Source of the DNA: Cristatella mucedo
Lineage: Eukaryota; Bryozoa; Phylactolaemata; Cristatellidae
Direction of reading: 5' to 3'
Length of the DNA: 64,000 bases
Assembly (NCBI GenBank): GCA_009760855.2
Contig: WPIO01000005.1
Span: 10,432,501 to 10,496,500 of the forward strand
The translations under genes were made by a program, and so were the position numbers. A model generated the notes under the pieces. That model made no database searches and was not told where the DNA came from. It worked only from the letters and a program-made list of their open reading frames with translations. This document shows, in pieces, positions 36,611-48,368 of the stretch (its first letter is position 1; every line of letters begins with the position of its first letter).

Positions 36611-39600
36611 CCGATACAGCTAAGACCTGTTAAAAGCTTACCTGTTGGTTATTTAAACGTAGCACATAAGAAACTCGTGCCTACGGAAATTTAAGCCCTT
36701 ACTGCTTGGGTATTTGTCAGCTGCGCTGGTGGTACAAGTTAGATTCTCTTGTTGCTATTAACCTGCCCATTTTCTACGACCATTCTATTTATTATCGTTT
36801 TCTTATCAGCGTTTAGATGCATCCCTAGATTAAATTGCTGTTGCTAAGGTCCGTAAATGATGTGTTAACAGAAAAAAGCATTTCGGAGAGTTCATGTAGC
36901 CGCTAACGGACGCACCACTCATTTGGGATTCCCGGCATTGTCTCGAATCACCCTGGACGACATCCACATTGCATTCCAGTGAATCTCTCTAACTTAGTAG
37001 TCATCTGGCCTCTCCTAAACCCAATGGCCCATCTTTAACCTTGCTTTTAGAATCCTCACTCAATGTGCAATGAAATCCGTGTAATATATGTCATGTAGTT
37101 ACTGAGAATAAATTAGACGTGTTTGCCTTGACCGAGACCTAGCTGAAATCGTTCGACTGTCCTATTAATGACGCAAACCTAACAGGTTCTCCTGCAGTTA
37201 TACCTCTAGATCAATCAAACCCGGTGGCAGAGTCGCCGTAAACTAATGCTCATCTTTCAATTTCAAGCCGCTTACAGTCCACTCGAAGAAGTCTTTCAGA
37301 TATTTTGTTTTGAGTTCACCCGACAGCAAGCTATCAATGGTGGCAGTAGTCTATCGCCCCTAGGTACCAAATCCTCCGTTATCTTAGATTGATTTCTCTG
37401 ATCCTATTTCGGTTCTGTGTGCAAGAAGTTGATATTTCCTCCTCGTTATAAGTTATTTTGATATTCATTGGGATAACTTACCTGGCGCCTTCCGCACTGA
37501 ATTTCGTGCACTGACCGACTAATTTTTTCTAGTAGATCCTGTGTGTGGCCCTGCTCACAACAAGGGTCACAATTGACCAAATTTTCCAGTAATACTGCTC
37601 GCTACCATCACCAATTATTTCTCAATTCTGTTTATCTGACCAGATGCTGACCTCATTAATTCTACAGCCTTAGCCATCCACCTCATTTAAAATCACCTGT
37701 GAATAGCGAAACCTCAAGACTTTTGACATCGATGACGTCCGAGCAAAAATATCTTCTCTCACCTGCTGCTCTATCCCCCTCCGACCTGTCATTATTAGTA
37801 GAGTGCTGTAACAAGACACTAGCTAACATGGTCGACAAGTTTACACACCTGATTAGGCACACTGTACGTCCTCGCACCAACGGCCTATGGTTTATTGCAG
37901 AAAATGAACGAGCTGTCGCTCGGTTCTCACAGCAGAGAGCCAGCCGATGAAAAACACCAACAGTTTATTATGCGACGCACGGAGCCGGACGCACGGCTCC
38001 CTTCGCCCCCTTCTCCCACCCGACTCTCCTCTCCTCGACTGCTCCTGTCCCGTGGTCGACCCTAATGATTCATCTAGCAGGACCACAACTGTGAGCCGGC
38101 CGACCATGTTGCTGAATCCACCGTCTGTTCACCAGCCGGTTACCGGCCTGTGTCCACACCATATCGCAGGCGGACCACAGCTGTGCACCGCCCCCTCTCG
38201 GTGATTCTAACTGCTGTTCACCAGCAGCTTATAAGATGAGCCTGCATACTATCGAAAAACACAAGCTAAATCAGCAAACTGCAATTTTTACAAAGCATAT
38301 TAAAGATCAGGAATGATTGTCCATCGTCAGGCATTTGAGGATTACTGTAGATCGTATCAGTCATTCATAGTAAATGTCATACCTAGCTTCTAAAAACAAA
38401 TTGTTGAATCACAAATGCACAATCCAAAATGCTGATGTCTACGATCAACCATCTCCTTAATCACTCCCAGGTTAGCCCCCTCATCTGGGTTGATATGATG
38501 ATCTAGCCGATCGTTAGCTTCTCTGTCTACAAGACAGGCAAGATCAGAGAGGTCATCCGTAAGACAGCAGCATCCCCCTGGAATCCTGTCCCTCAATTCT
38601 GTTCAGAACCTCAGTGTATACATGCATTGAGGTCACTAGTAACCTAGACCTGAAGTTCATATCTCAGTCAAAGAAGACAACTACTCCTCTGGACCCTATT
38701 CCCACTGTCCTGCTTCTTAGATGCATGGATTTGCTGAAGCCGTGCATTTCTAACATCATAAATATGTCATTAGCCTCCGGTCATATCCTAGCACCTTTCA
38801 AGATTTAGTCAAACCGCTTCTCAAGAAACCAACACCAGACCAGTGGAACTTGAGGAATCTCCGCCCAGCCTTTCTTCTACCGTTCCTATCAAAGACATAG
38901 TATCGAGACGCGGCAGACCAGCTGAACTCACACATTGAAACTTCACACCTGGCTGGTGAGGTCTAGTTTGCCTTTAAAAGCTATTTACTCCAAGTAGCCA
39001 GAGCTGCTTCAGGTGTACAACGACCTTCTTAGGAATGCACACTAGAGTGGAGTCTCTCTGCTTGTTTTGCTTGATCTTTTGGCTGTTTTGATACTATCGA
39101 TCAGCATGTCCATTTTGAGCGCCTCTCAACTTGCCTGGGCATCACTGGGCATCCTGGGCATCTGGTACTTCGCTGCAATGGTTCAGGTCTTATCTCAGTT
39201 GGACTCCAGAGTATTGATGTGAATCGATACAGATAATCCGAGAAATCACTGAAGGGAAGAGTGCCTCGGGACTCTCTCGCTGTAAATTATGCTGATATCT
39301 GCACAACATGGATAGCAACAAATTTTATCAAATTTAATGAAAATAAAACCAACTAAATAAATATTGAACGACCGCATACGATTCGTCAATTGGAAAGGTT
39401 AGAGCTCAAAATCGGCTCTCTGCTAGCATCTCTACTAGCATCGACTCAAAATCTAGGTGCCGTGTTCCAAAATGTCCCTTCAAATTGTCCTTTCAAATGT
39501 TCCCTTAGACGACCGCATCAGCTCTACATTCAAGTCAACTTTCTTTCAACAACATAACGTTGCTAACATTCGGGCTTGCTTAGACGGGAATACTACATTT

Positions 39601-40345
39601 AAATCGGTGCCTGCATTCATTATATCCCGCCTCAACTTCTACAACTCAGTGACTGCTGGTCTACCGGCCTGTGCAATCAGGTGCTTGCAGTTGATGCAAA
39701 ACTCGGCAGCTAAGCTTGTCTGTCGTAAGCGTCGCACTAACCAAATCACACCACTAATCGCCAAACTGCACCGGCTTCCGGTCAAGCAGCGAATCGAGTT
39801 TTAAGGTTTTGCAACTCACTTTTTGGTCCCTTCCTTCTTTGGCTCCAGCTTACCTATCAGAACTACTCCACATCAGGCTAAGCATTGTACCACCTGCTTT
39901 TCTGAATTTAATCGCTTGACAATAATTCGGACGAGCTTCAAATTCTTTGGAGACCCAGCCTTTAGTTGTGCTCTTGCGGCCTGGAGCTCGCTTCCGACGG
40001 GCTTCGCGATATCCCCTGACTTCACCTCACTTACAAAGAAGCTAAATTGCATCAATTTTTTACTTATTATGTATTACTTATTTATGCGTATTAATTATTA
40101 CTTACAGTTATTTATTAATTTATTTATAAGTGTGTTCACGTTAGTTGTCCTGTGTACGCGTGCTGACACCAAGCATGCTGCCACTAACGGTGTTTGCATG
40201 CTGACCTTGTGCATGTCACCTCTAACTGTGTTATGCTTGTTACCATTGAACAACCTACCACTAGCCATTCGATCGTGGCTCTTTAGCAGCAAATGTAAAG
40301 TACCTAGAACGAGATTGAGTTCTCTGAGGGTGCGAGAGCAAATTT
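36605..40345 (+). mobile_element. LINE family 1, near full length but degenerate, with an insertion
   Basis: The 5' part aligns with 10621 onward. Endonuclease remnants are NKLDVFALTET-stop-LKS (37100), then VVYRP-like (37340). The linker carries TVRPRTNGLWFIAE (37855-37905). A GC-rich block of foreign sequence (about 37911-38290) interrupts it. The linker resumes at IVHRQAFEDYCRSYQS (38310), then RT (PLDPIPTVLLLRCMDLLKPC, 38680), motif A remnants, thumb (39457-39790), C-terminus, 3' UTR and hairpin tail. Many stops. Confidence 0.85.
37911..38290. mobile_element. GC-rich insertion within a LINE, origin unknown
   Basis: The LINE linker stops at FIAENERA and resumes about 380 bp later. The interposed block starts TGTCGCTCGGTTCTCACAG and is much more GC-rich than the LINE. 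It may be LTR-derived. The exact ends and any target duplication could not be fixed by eye. Confidence 0.5.
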
Positions 40346-40374
40346 CAAGTTATTATTTTTTAATTATTATTATT

Positions 40375-40540
40375 ATTATCGTTGTTTTCGCTTTCACGGC
40401 AGGCGTATTATTCAGCCGCGAGACTCTTGGTTATTATTTTAATCGTTTTTGTTATTGTTCACATCGCCTTTATTGTTATTATTATAATTTCTTATCGCCT
40501 TTAATGCTCTCACCACGGTAATAGTGTCCGGTTGCAGCCA
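40375..40540 (-). pseudogene. Decayed paralog of the Asn-rich secreted protein gene (exon 2)
   Basis: The acceptor TTTTACAG|TG is followed by GCTGCAACCGGACACTATTA (frame A-A-T-G-H-Y-Y-R-G-E-S, like AAAGYYGHGES of intact copies). It then degenerates with a stop after about 20 codons in residual AAT/AAC-rich sequence. The upstream flank (40560-41030) aligns with 43920-44300, so this is the leftmost duplicated unit of the array. Confidence 0.8.
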
Positions 40541-41029
40541 CTGTAAAAGTAAGCACCTGTGTTAAATCGAAGGAGGCTCTGCATTCGAGGCTCTGCAGTA
40601 AACCGTGCATGCACTCGTTGAATTGACGTTTCAACTAGCCAAGCCAGTGTGTGCTAAAGTAGCTCTAACGGGAGAGTATTTATCATTCAGTTTCCCTCCT
40701 ACCACCATTGGCATGTGAGGAAACTTTTTTTATAACTGAAACCGAAAGCGAACGTCAAAACGAATAAATTCTAAAGAAGGGAAACTACAATTTAAGATTG
40801 AAGCACTAAGTAACAGATAGCTAAGGGATTTATTTCACGCGGCCATGGCCTCAGTCTAATTCTTGCTTCACGCACGTTGCAGAGCTCTTCCTCACTGAGA
40901 TTATTCGAAACAAACTCACTATCTGTTCTTTTAAGGTCCCGACTGTGGTCTAGAATGTAAGCATCCTACGTTGACGTTATCGTCAGAATCCTTGTTGCAG
41001 TTTTCTATCCTCATTGCAGTGTATGTCTA

Positions 41030-42220
41030 GCTTCTATGTCAAGGAAATAGACAAGATCAGGGAGTCCATCATTACGATGCCAGCATCCCCCTTAAATACA
41101 GTCCCTCAATTCCTCGCAGTACCTCAATGTTTACATTTAAGGAGGTCACTAGTGACCTCGTCCTGAAGTTCATATCCCAATCAAAGAAGACCACTAGTCC
41201 GTTGGATCCTATTCCCGCTGTCCTGCTTCTACGACGCATTGATCTGCTGCTGATATGCATAACTGGCATCGTTATTATGTCATTAGCCTCGAGTCATGTC
41301 CCACCACCCTTCAAAGAGGCTGTATTCAGGCCACTACTCAAGAAAGCAGCACTAAACCGAGAGAATTTGAGCAACCTACGCCCAGTCTCCCTTCTATCAT
41401 TTAAATCAAAGACATTGGAATGAGTCGTGGAAGACCAGCTAATACTCTTATATTGAAACTTTAAACCTTGGTAGGAAGTTCCACTCTAATTTTAGAGGTA
41501 ATAACTCTATCGAATCAGCACTGCTTCGGGAGCAAAAATACTTACTTAGGAATGCAGACATTGGTAGAATATCTGCTGTTTTGCTCGATCTTTCGTCAGG
41601 TTTTGATACAATCAATCACCAAGTCCTTTTTGAGAGCCTCTCATCTCGCCTAGGCATCACTGGCACTGCGTAGCAGTGGTTCAGATTCTATCTCAGTGAG
41701 AGAGTCCAGATTATTGATGTTAATGGGCAAAGATCACCCGAGGTACCTCCGAAATATGGGGTACCTCAGGGCTCCGGGCTTGGTCGGGTTCTTTTCACTA
41801 TTTATACTCTTTCTCTTACCGATCGAATTGCCAAGCACAATCTAGGCTTTCACTTTTATTCGGAAGACACTCAGTTGTGCCTTTGCTTTGATCCATCCCA
41901 CCCTTCCAGCATATCAGATCGTCTGAATAAATATTAAGTTCTCTTGGGGCGCAATACAAATGAATCATATATATTTTATATTCGACCTTTATGTTTGTAT
42001 GCGTGCTGACACTTTCCATGCTGCCACCAACCATATTTGCATGCTTGATCTGTGCAGGTCATCCTTAACCATCTTATTCTTGTTGTTTATTCAGCATGCT
42101 ACCACTAACTATTCGATCGGGTTTCCTTTTCAGAAAATTTAAAGCACCTAAAAAGAGATTGAGTTCTCTGAGGGCGCTTTATCAAGAGTATTATTATTCT
42201 TATTATTACAATTATTATAA
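41030..42220 (+). mobile_element. LINE family 1 copy inserted into the leftmost array unit
   Basis: From the pre-RT region (about 41030) through FKEAVFRPLLKKAALNRENL, motif A (SSGFDTINHQ-like), YGVPQGSGLG and FYSEDTQL (YADD altered to YSED), with a deletion, to the 3' UTR, hairpin and (ATT)n tail. The flanks (up to GTGTAT and from TATCAAAGGTTTTCGA) are contiguous at 44290-44320 in the neighbouring unit, which lacks the insertion. Confidence 0.87.
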
Positions 42221-43211
42221 ATTATAGCTATCAAAGGTTTTCGAGTTTTTCGTTTCCTGGTTATTTCCTTGCGGACGATAATGTTTTATCTTGGGCACAG
42301 GCTCTTTGTGATTGCATGGTAGAGTAATATCACAACAATTTCAAAGTCCCTGACCAGTAGAGTAAAGCCGTTGTCACTACACGTTCTTAAGCTTTGTAAA
42401 AGATATCTGGTTCGATCACCAGTTCCGGTACGTGGAGCAAGTATAAACTTGTAGAATACGCGTGCAAGTTTTTCTGGGGGAAAACTGAAAAGGCTTTTCT
42501 GAGGCATCACGTGCTGCACCTAGTGTTGGCTCACAAAGCAGGCTAACCAACTACCGTCTTTTAGTTTCGAATGCTGCGACCGACCATGCAGATGTGAGCA
42601 GAATGAGCAGACTGATTATTCCTAACATCACAAAGCATCCTTTATCTTCTTCATTTTGATTGCCTCTACCTTTAAGCCACACAGCTGCCTAAACAGTTCG
42701 CTAAAATGAGCTGTATTCAGCAAATTCTATGGCTCGCTTCGTCAGTCTAGAGAGCAAAGCCGATTTTTGCCCAATAGATCTTTTGCCATGTGGTTACTCT
42801 CGTCGTTACGTCTGCTATGCCTGCATTTGCATATTTCTCTATCTCTGGCGTGGCCGCTTAATTCTTCATTCTTATTTTCATATGTCCTTAGTGTTTAGTG
42901 TAACGTCATTCTTCGAACACATTCTTGAAATAATCTGTTTGAAGGGTTTGAAAAGCATCAGTTGTAGCATCATCTGACGCTTTTCGGACTAATCCACTTA
43001 GGATAAACGCTCGATTTGAGTAAGGATATTGATATACGTACACGCTCGTATATAAAGTGACAACTTTTAGGACATCTTGTGAAGGACAGGATAAAGAGGT
43101 TTTTGAAACCAAATTTATTGGTCAAAATCAAGAATACACAAAGGTAAAGCACTCAAACCATTTTACTTGTTAAGCATCGCGATTAATGCAGTTGTCACTA
43201 CGAATTTCATA

Positions 43212-43639
43212 TCAATTGTTGTTATTGTTGTTGTTGTTCTCTCCGTAGCCAATATTCCTTCGGCCGCGATGGGCGTGGTTGTTGTTATTATTATTGTTGT
43301 TGTTGGCATGACCGGCGTTGTTGTTGTTATTGTTGTTATTGTTGCTCTCGCCGTGGCCGTAGTGTCCGAGGTTTCTTTTGCCGCGATGGCCATGGTTGTT
43401 ATTATTGTTGTTGTTGTTATTGTTCGCATGTCCTGCGTTGTTGTTATTGTTATTGTTGTTATTGCTCTCACCGTGGCCATAGTATCCGGCGGCAGCCACT
43501 GTAAATGAGAGTATTTGCGTTCGACCGAAACAAGGTAGCATTCGAGCCAATGCGACATGACAACATGAATGCCACACGGTGCTTTCGACTACTTACGGCC
43601 AACGAGAGAAATCATCAGGAAAACCACGGCTAACTTCAT
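43212..43639 (-). CDS. Secreted Asn-rich repeat protein, copy 1 (2 exons)
   Basis: Function unknown. Exon 1 (43639-43597) encodes a signal peptide, MKLAVVFLMISLVG, and ends GGCC|GTAAGT. Exon 2 (43498-43212, acceptor CTCATTTACAG|TG) completes Leu and reads AAAGYYGHGES to a TGA stop, 109 residues in all. The mature part is two similar repeats: GHGES, nine Asn, AGHA, nine or ten Asn, then HGHRGKRNLGHY or HAHRGRRNIGYGE, ending in eight Asn. RGKR and RGRR fit furin-type cleavage sites. Asn tracts mix AAC and AAT codons, so they are not one pure triplet run. A TATA box lies upstream. Two intact paralogs follow. A structural, adhesive or peptide-precursor role is only a guess. The antisense frames rich in Val or Thr are shadows. 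Confidence 0.85.
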
Positions 43640-43719
43640 TTCCAATCGTAGTATCAGCTCTGCGTGCAGGCGTGCTGAGAATGATCGACAGGTCAGTGAA
43701 CTGATAAAGGGCTACGCCG

Positions 43720-43726
43720 TTATATA
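43720..43726 (-). promoter_or_regulatory. TATA box of Asn-rich gene copy 1
   Basis: On the minus strand CTATATAACGG lies about 80 bp before the ATG. Initiator-like TTCACTG with its A at 43697 is 29 bp downstream of the first T, typical TATA-Inr spacing. The element is kept in all three intact copies. Confidence 0.75.
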
Positions 43727-43850
43727 GTTCGTCATCGTTGGGTGAGGTTGCTAATATATGCCAGTCGCTAGGTTCAATGCAAACGAGCCGCATTTGCTGG
43801 GCTTGATTACAGTGTTTATTCTAGACCTGGACGCGACCAGCATGCAAACG

Positions 43851-46024
43851 CCGTAGGCGACAGCTCACGTTGGCGACAGTCTTCGAAGGGGTTCACTTGA
43901 GGAGCAGAGCACACCTGGCTTGCCATCCCGATGCAGCCCAAACATCGACGGTATTTACCATGCAGTCTCCTTCTTACCAACCATTGGTATGAACGGACAT
44001 TTTCTTATTGATAACGATATCCGAAGCGAACGTCCAAACGAATACTTGCTAGAGATGAGACGATAAAATTTGAGATTAAGCATTAAGTAACGGATAGCTA
44101 GGGCCTAATTTTTTACGTGGCTATATTATTGGTCCAATTCTTGTTTCACACAGCTCGCAGAGCTCTTTCTCAACGAAATAATTTGAAACAAATGCCCTAT
44201 CTGTTCTCTTCCAGTCGAGACTATATTGGAGAACGTAATCATTCTAGCATTAAGTTATCGTCAGATTTCTCGTTGCAGTTTCTTATCACCACGGTAGTGT
44301 ATAAGTGACGGCTGTCAAAGGTTTTCGATTCTCTGGTTGCCTGGCGATTTTCTTGCACACGATAAGGATTTTTTTTTGAATGTGGTCTCTTCGTGATTGC
44401 ACGATGTGCATTGCATGCGTGAAGGCTTGTTTGTCTGAAGACCGATTTGCTGTATAACGTAACCATAGCCCATAAATACGATAGAGTTCACGGATAGAGA
44501 CCAAGTTATTATTTTATTTCTATCTGTCGCCAATTCCAAACTCATTTGAATTGCAAATTAGAGATAGGCCATGAAAATGATTAGTATGCACCGAAAAGTC
44601 TTAGTGCTCAATGAGCTGCCACGGTTTGCAAGAAATCAGCGTAGCAGGCCGATGTATGGCACATTGATAGACGTCTGGCTATTTTGGTTTTTTACGAAGT
44701 GACTAGTTGCGTTATTGCTACAAGCTCTTTAGGATGATCTTTTGCACCTTTTCTGGAAATTTGTCTTAGCATCGCTTCTAGCAGCTAATTGCTAGGCTCA
44801 AAAGAATACAGTTAAATACTCTTCTATATCTAGCATTTAAGGTAGCAGGACAATCTATTGCCAGGTAGAGTTTAACAGTGTCTTCCAAGAAATCTGATAA
44901 GCGTTCTTACCTGTGAACACAGGTTCTACAGCAAGAAAGTTCATAGTAAAGTGCTGTCGGGTGGCAGTTCTGTTTAGTTGTATGATATGATTGGTGGCAG
45001 TAACAATCTGATCATGCCGTTTTACAGTGGCCATTAACCTTTCGTAAATCTGCCTGAAGCGATTTCAATAACAGCAAGCATGTGCAGACCTTGATTTCGA
45101 GCATAGCAGGAGGGCCAGGAGTGTAAAGTCTCCTTTAATATAAGAGGTAGAACGTGCGACCATGCAGCGATGCAGTGGTTTCATCGATAACATTAATGAA
45201 ACGCCTCGAGCTTAACTGATTATGACGTCACTTTACAGAGGCTTCGAAGTAGATCAAAGTTAATCAGCAAACCCATATCCACTTGCTAGCACTTTGCAGC
45301 TAGCCCGTAGACGTTTGTCGTAAAAATTTAGCACATCCTAATGCGGTCTGGGACGTTGCACACTTATTCTTTGTAGCGAGCGACCATATGACATGAGGCA
45401 ATAATGAGATCTCGCACGAACGTTTTTATCTAGCTTTGCCATATTAAATTGGATCTACACCGGGACATTTGGTACATCAGTGATGCTGGCACTGCATGCA
45501 GTTGTTCAAGTGTCAGTTTTCAGTCACCGAGAAGCTCGTGCGTTTCTAAATTGAGCTCTAGTCGCTTAGTTTTTGCCTTCACTAGCTACAGTTTTATGGC
45601 GTTTGTCGATTACTGCACGAGGACATTACTAAGACCTGAATGCATGGATACAAGCCGAAGCAAACAGACTGTTTCTTTGATTTGATGGATTGCCACAGCA
45701 CCTCTTTGGAGACCCTAATTCACAGCTCCTACAGACCAGACGGCCAAATGAAGAGGGACACAGAGGAATATGTACTGGGCTTAAGCTTTGGTAGCATCCT
45801 TATTTGTGACTCAGCCAACGCACACGCTACTCAATGAGTCGATAATTCGGACTGGTACATGTTTCTATTCTCCCTTGTCTGGATACTGGTTTATTTGATG
45901 ACAACAGACACTGTTTACGTTCCAAGCGAGCTTACAGCTGGATAGCTTGTAGTGTAACTTCCTTCTACCAGAAGCCCAACTAAATCTGAAGCTAATTGCA
46001 ATCGTGAAGGTTTATGGTAAATAA
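43851..46024. other. Duplicated-unit sequence upstream of copy 1; no gene recognised
   Basis: This aligns at moderate identity with 52416-54480, and its first 450 bp with 40560-41030. Short open frames differ between the units, so no conserved coding region is evident. Confidence 0.5.
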
Positions 46025-46320
46025 TGATAATAATAATGCACTTGATAAAGCGCCCGCAGAGAACTCGATCTGTTTCTAGGCGCTTTAAATTTGCTGCAAA
46101 GGGAAACGTGATTGAATGGTGAGTAATGTCATGCTTGATAAACAAACAGCAAGAATAACATGGTTAGGGGCGACATGCACAGAATCAGCATGCAAATGTG
46201 GTTAGTGGCAGTATGCACAGCGTCAGCACGCACAAGCACATGAAGGATGAATCACAGGGACCCACTAAATGCTGTCCTAAATAGGTGTGCTTTAAAGTTC
46301 TTTTAAATCTGGTCGAGTCA
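46025..46320 (-). mobile_element. LINE family 1 3' end in array unit
   Basis: An AATAATAATGCACTTGATAA tail, then hairpin GCGCCCGCAGAGAACTCGAT, then 3' UTR on the minus strand, truncated at about 46320. The corresponding place in the next unit (about 54490) lacks it. Confidence 0.88.
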
Positions 46321-48059
46321 GAAATGACAAAGTAATCATCAGCTCATGACGCTTACTTCGTAGATAAACCCTCAGTCGAAGCGTAGTTAACGATTTAAAT
46401 ATTCCTCATCGATACGCCCAGATTTCTTTTTTACAACAAACCATGTAGAAAGATCCAGAATGCCTACCCAATTTAGAAAACCTTTGATATGACTCTCAAA
46501 CTGCCTGCGACGCAGCTGTAGAGGGCAACTCTCTCTGCACAGCACCCGTTTTAACCCGGAACTACTATTTCAAAGGTGGTACTAAAACTGACTAGTTCAA
46601 CAGTCTGGAAGGCTTCAATATCACCTAAGTGACCAGTGAAACACCCGGTTGCTATTAGTTATAGTGAGCAACCACAAATAACCTCAAGCACTGTCGTAAT
46701 GTGTTCGACCGAGCATAACATAGCCACACATGCAAGACGCCTTAACTCGTCAATGTACATTTCCATAGAGGCCTGTTGCTCAGGGTTATAAATGATGCCA
46801 GGCCAGGACCCGCAGTATATGTGGCACTTCTGGCTTAAATTCAAACTCTTGCAGCGACTAGCCGGTGTTGCTTGCTAGCCTACAAACCTTAATAAATCAA
46901 GTTATTTAATATTGCTTCTGCACAGTAACTCACTCGTTAACTTGCCACTGTCGCACACTCAGGGTAATTCTAACGAGCACAGCATTTTTGCACTAAGGTG
47001 GGTTACACGGACTCTCTGGGAATTCCAAGATCGGCGTGCTGTCACCGTAATGTCTCATAAGAAAATTACAATTATCTACAACGATTCTGTGCCGTCAGCG
47101 CTCCAAAAGTGTGTACCAGTTCCCGGTACATCAATAACGATGTATTGACGTCATACATCAACGGCGGCCACGACGTTAGGACTGGACAACAAACGGCGGG
47201 ATTTTGCTCTTACCCCAACCCTTTTGATTCGATATTTATGTCCTTTGTCCTGATCGCAGGACCGAATTCCCAACTATGGAGTCTCTGATCAGTAGAGCAA
47301 AAGCTGCTGTCACTACCTGTTCTCAAGCTTGGGAATGGATATCTAGTCCACTCGCCGTTTCCCGTACGTGCAGCTAGTAAACTTGTTTCTTACGAGTGCG
47401 AGTTATGCTGGTGAAAAAACGGACGAGGCTTTTCTGATGCACGGCATGCTTTACCTAATGTTGGCTCACGAAGCGAATGAAGGGCTCTAGCACCATTTAG
47501 TTGCGACGGCTGCAATCAATTGAAGATGTGAGGAGAATCAGCAGACTGATTCGTCGAAACATCACAGAACGTCCTTTATCTTCTGCCTTTCTATTGCCTC
47601 TACCTTTGGGTTTTACTCCAATCCAAACGGTTCGCTACAATGAGCCGTATTCAACAAATATTGTGGATCGCTTTGTTCGTCAGGAAAGCATAATCAATTC
47701 TTACTCTCTAGATCTGTTCCCGTGTGGTTATTCTCATCTGCTGGGCTAACAATTGCATTTCCACTATTTCTGGAGTCGCCACTTCATTCTATAATATAAT
47801 CTTTATTGTTCAAAAGTATAGCGTCTGGGGTTTGTGCAGCCCCAAAAGTTAAGTGAAACCAATTTTCATTCAAACTGCCTTGATTACAACCAACAGTGCT
47901 ATACTTGTAATAGCACACGCAAATTTCCTGGTCATTTCTTCTACACGGCTAGGTATAACGGCACTATTCGTGTCACTCTTCTCATCTCAGTCCTGGAATA
48001 ACTTAAAGCAGTCATCAGCTACGACACTAATCAAAGAAATATTATTCATTTGTATCATA
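46321..48059. other. Duplicated-unit sequence, end of unit B
   Basis: This aligns with 54500-56190 and, in its last part, with 42225-42890. Around 46720-46800 the minus strand reads YNPEQQASMEMYIDELRRLA. The partner at 54900-54960 reads YPEQLETMEM-stop-VSEFRQIAW, so a decayed coding segment may underlie it. Confidence 0.5.
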
Positions 48060-48340
48060 TGCATTGCCCTAGCCACATCAAGGGTCACACACTCGACCAG
48101 ATTTTCTCATACAACTGCACTTTGTCACCACCAATTATTACCAAATCCTGCTTATCTGACCACATGCAGATCTCATTTAATCTACAGTGTGTGCCCACAT
48201 CCTCCTCTAAAATGACCCGTGAATCGCGAAACCTCAAGACCCTTGACATCGATGCTGTCCGTGTGAGAATATCTGCTTCGACTCTGCTGCTCAGTCATCC
48301 CTCCGATCTGTCATCATTGGTAGATAGCTACAACAAGACA

Positions 48341-48360
48341 CTGGCTGACACTGGCTGACA
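48341..48360. repeat. 10-bp tandem duplication causing a frameshift in the LINE ORF
   Basis: CTGGCTGACA is present twice in tandem. With a single copy the upstream frame (…NKTLADT) would continue directly into the 48369-50390 frame. Confidence 0.92.
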
Positions 48361-48368
48361 CGCTCGAC

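Noticed and set aside
40381-40521. Hydrophobic 3' end of the plus-strand frame 39823-40521
   Set aside because: It is the opposite strand of the decayed Asn-rich exon joined by chance to LINE sequence.
43163-43558. Thr-rich and Val-rich long frames overlapping the Asn-rich exon (also at 51642-52123 and 57978-58504)
   Set aside because: They are the other readings of the same AAY/GTT triplet tracts. Only the Asn frame has a signal peptide, matching splice phase and a shared stop.
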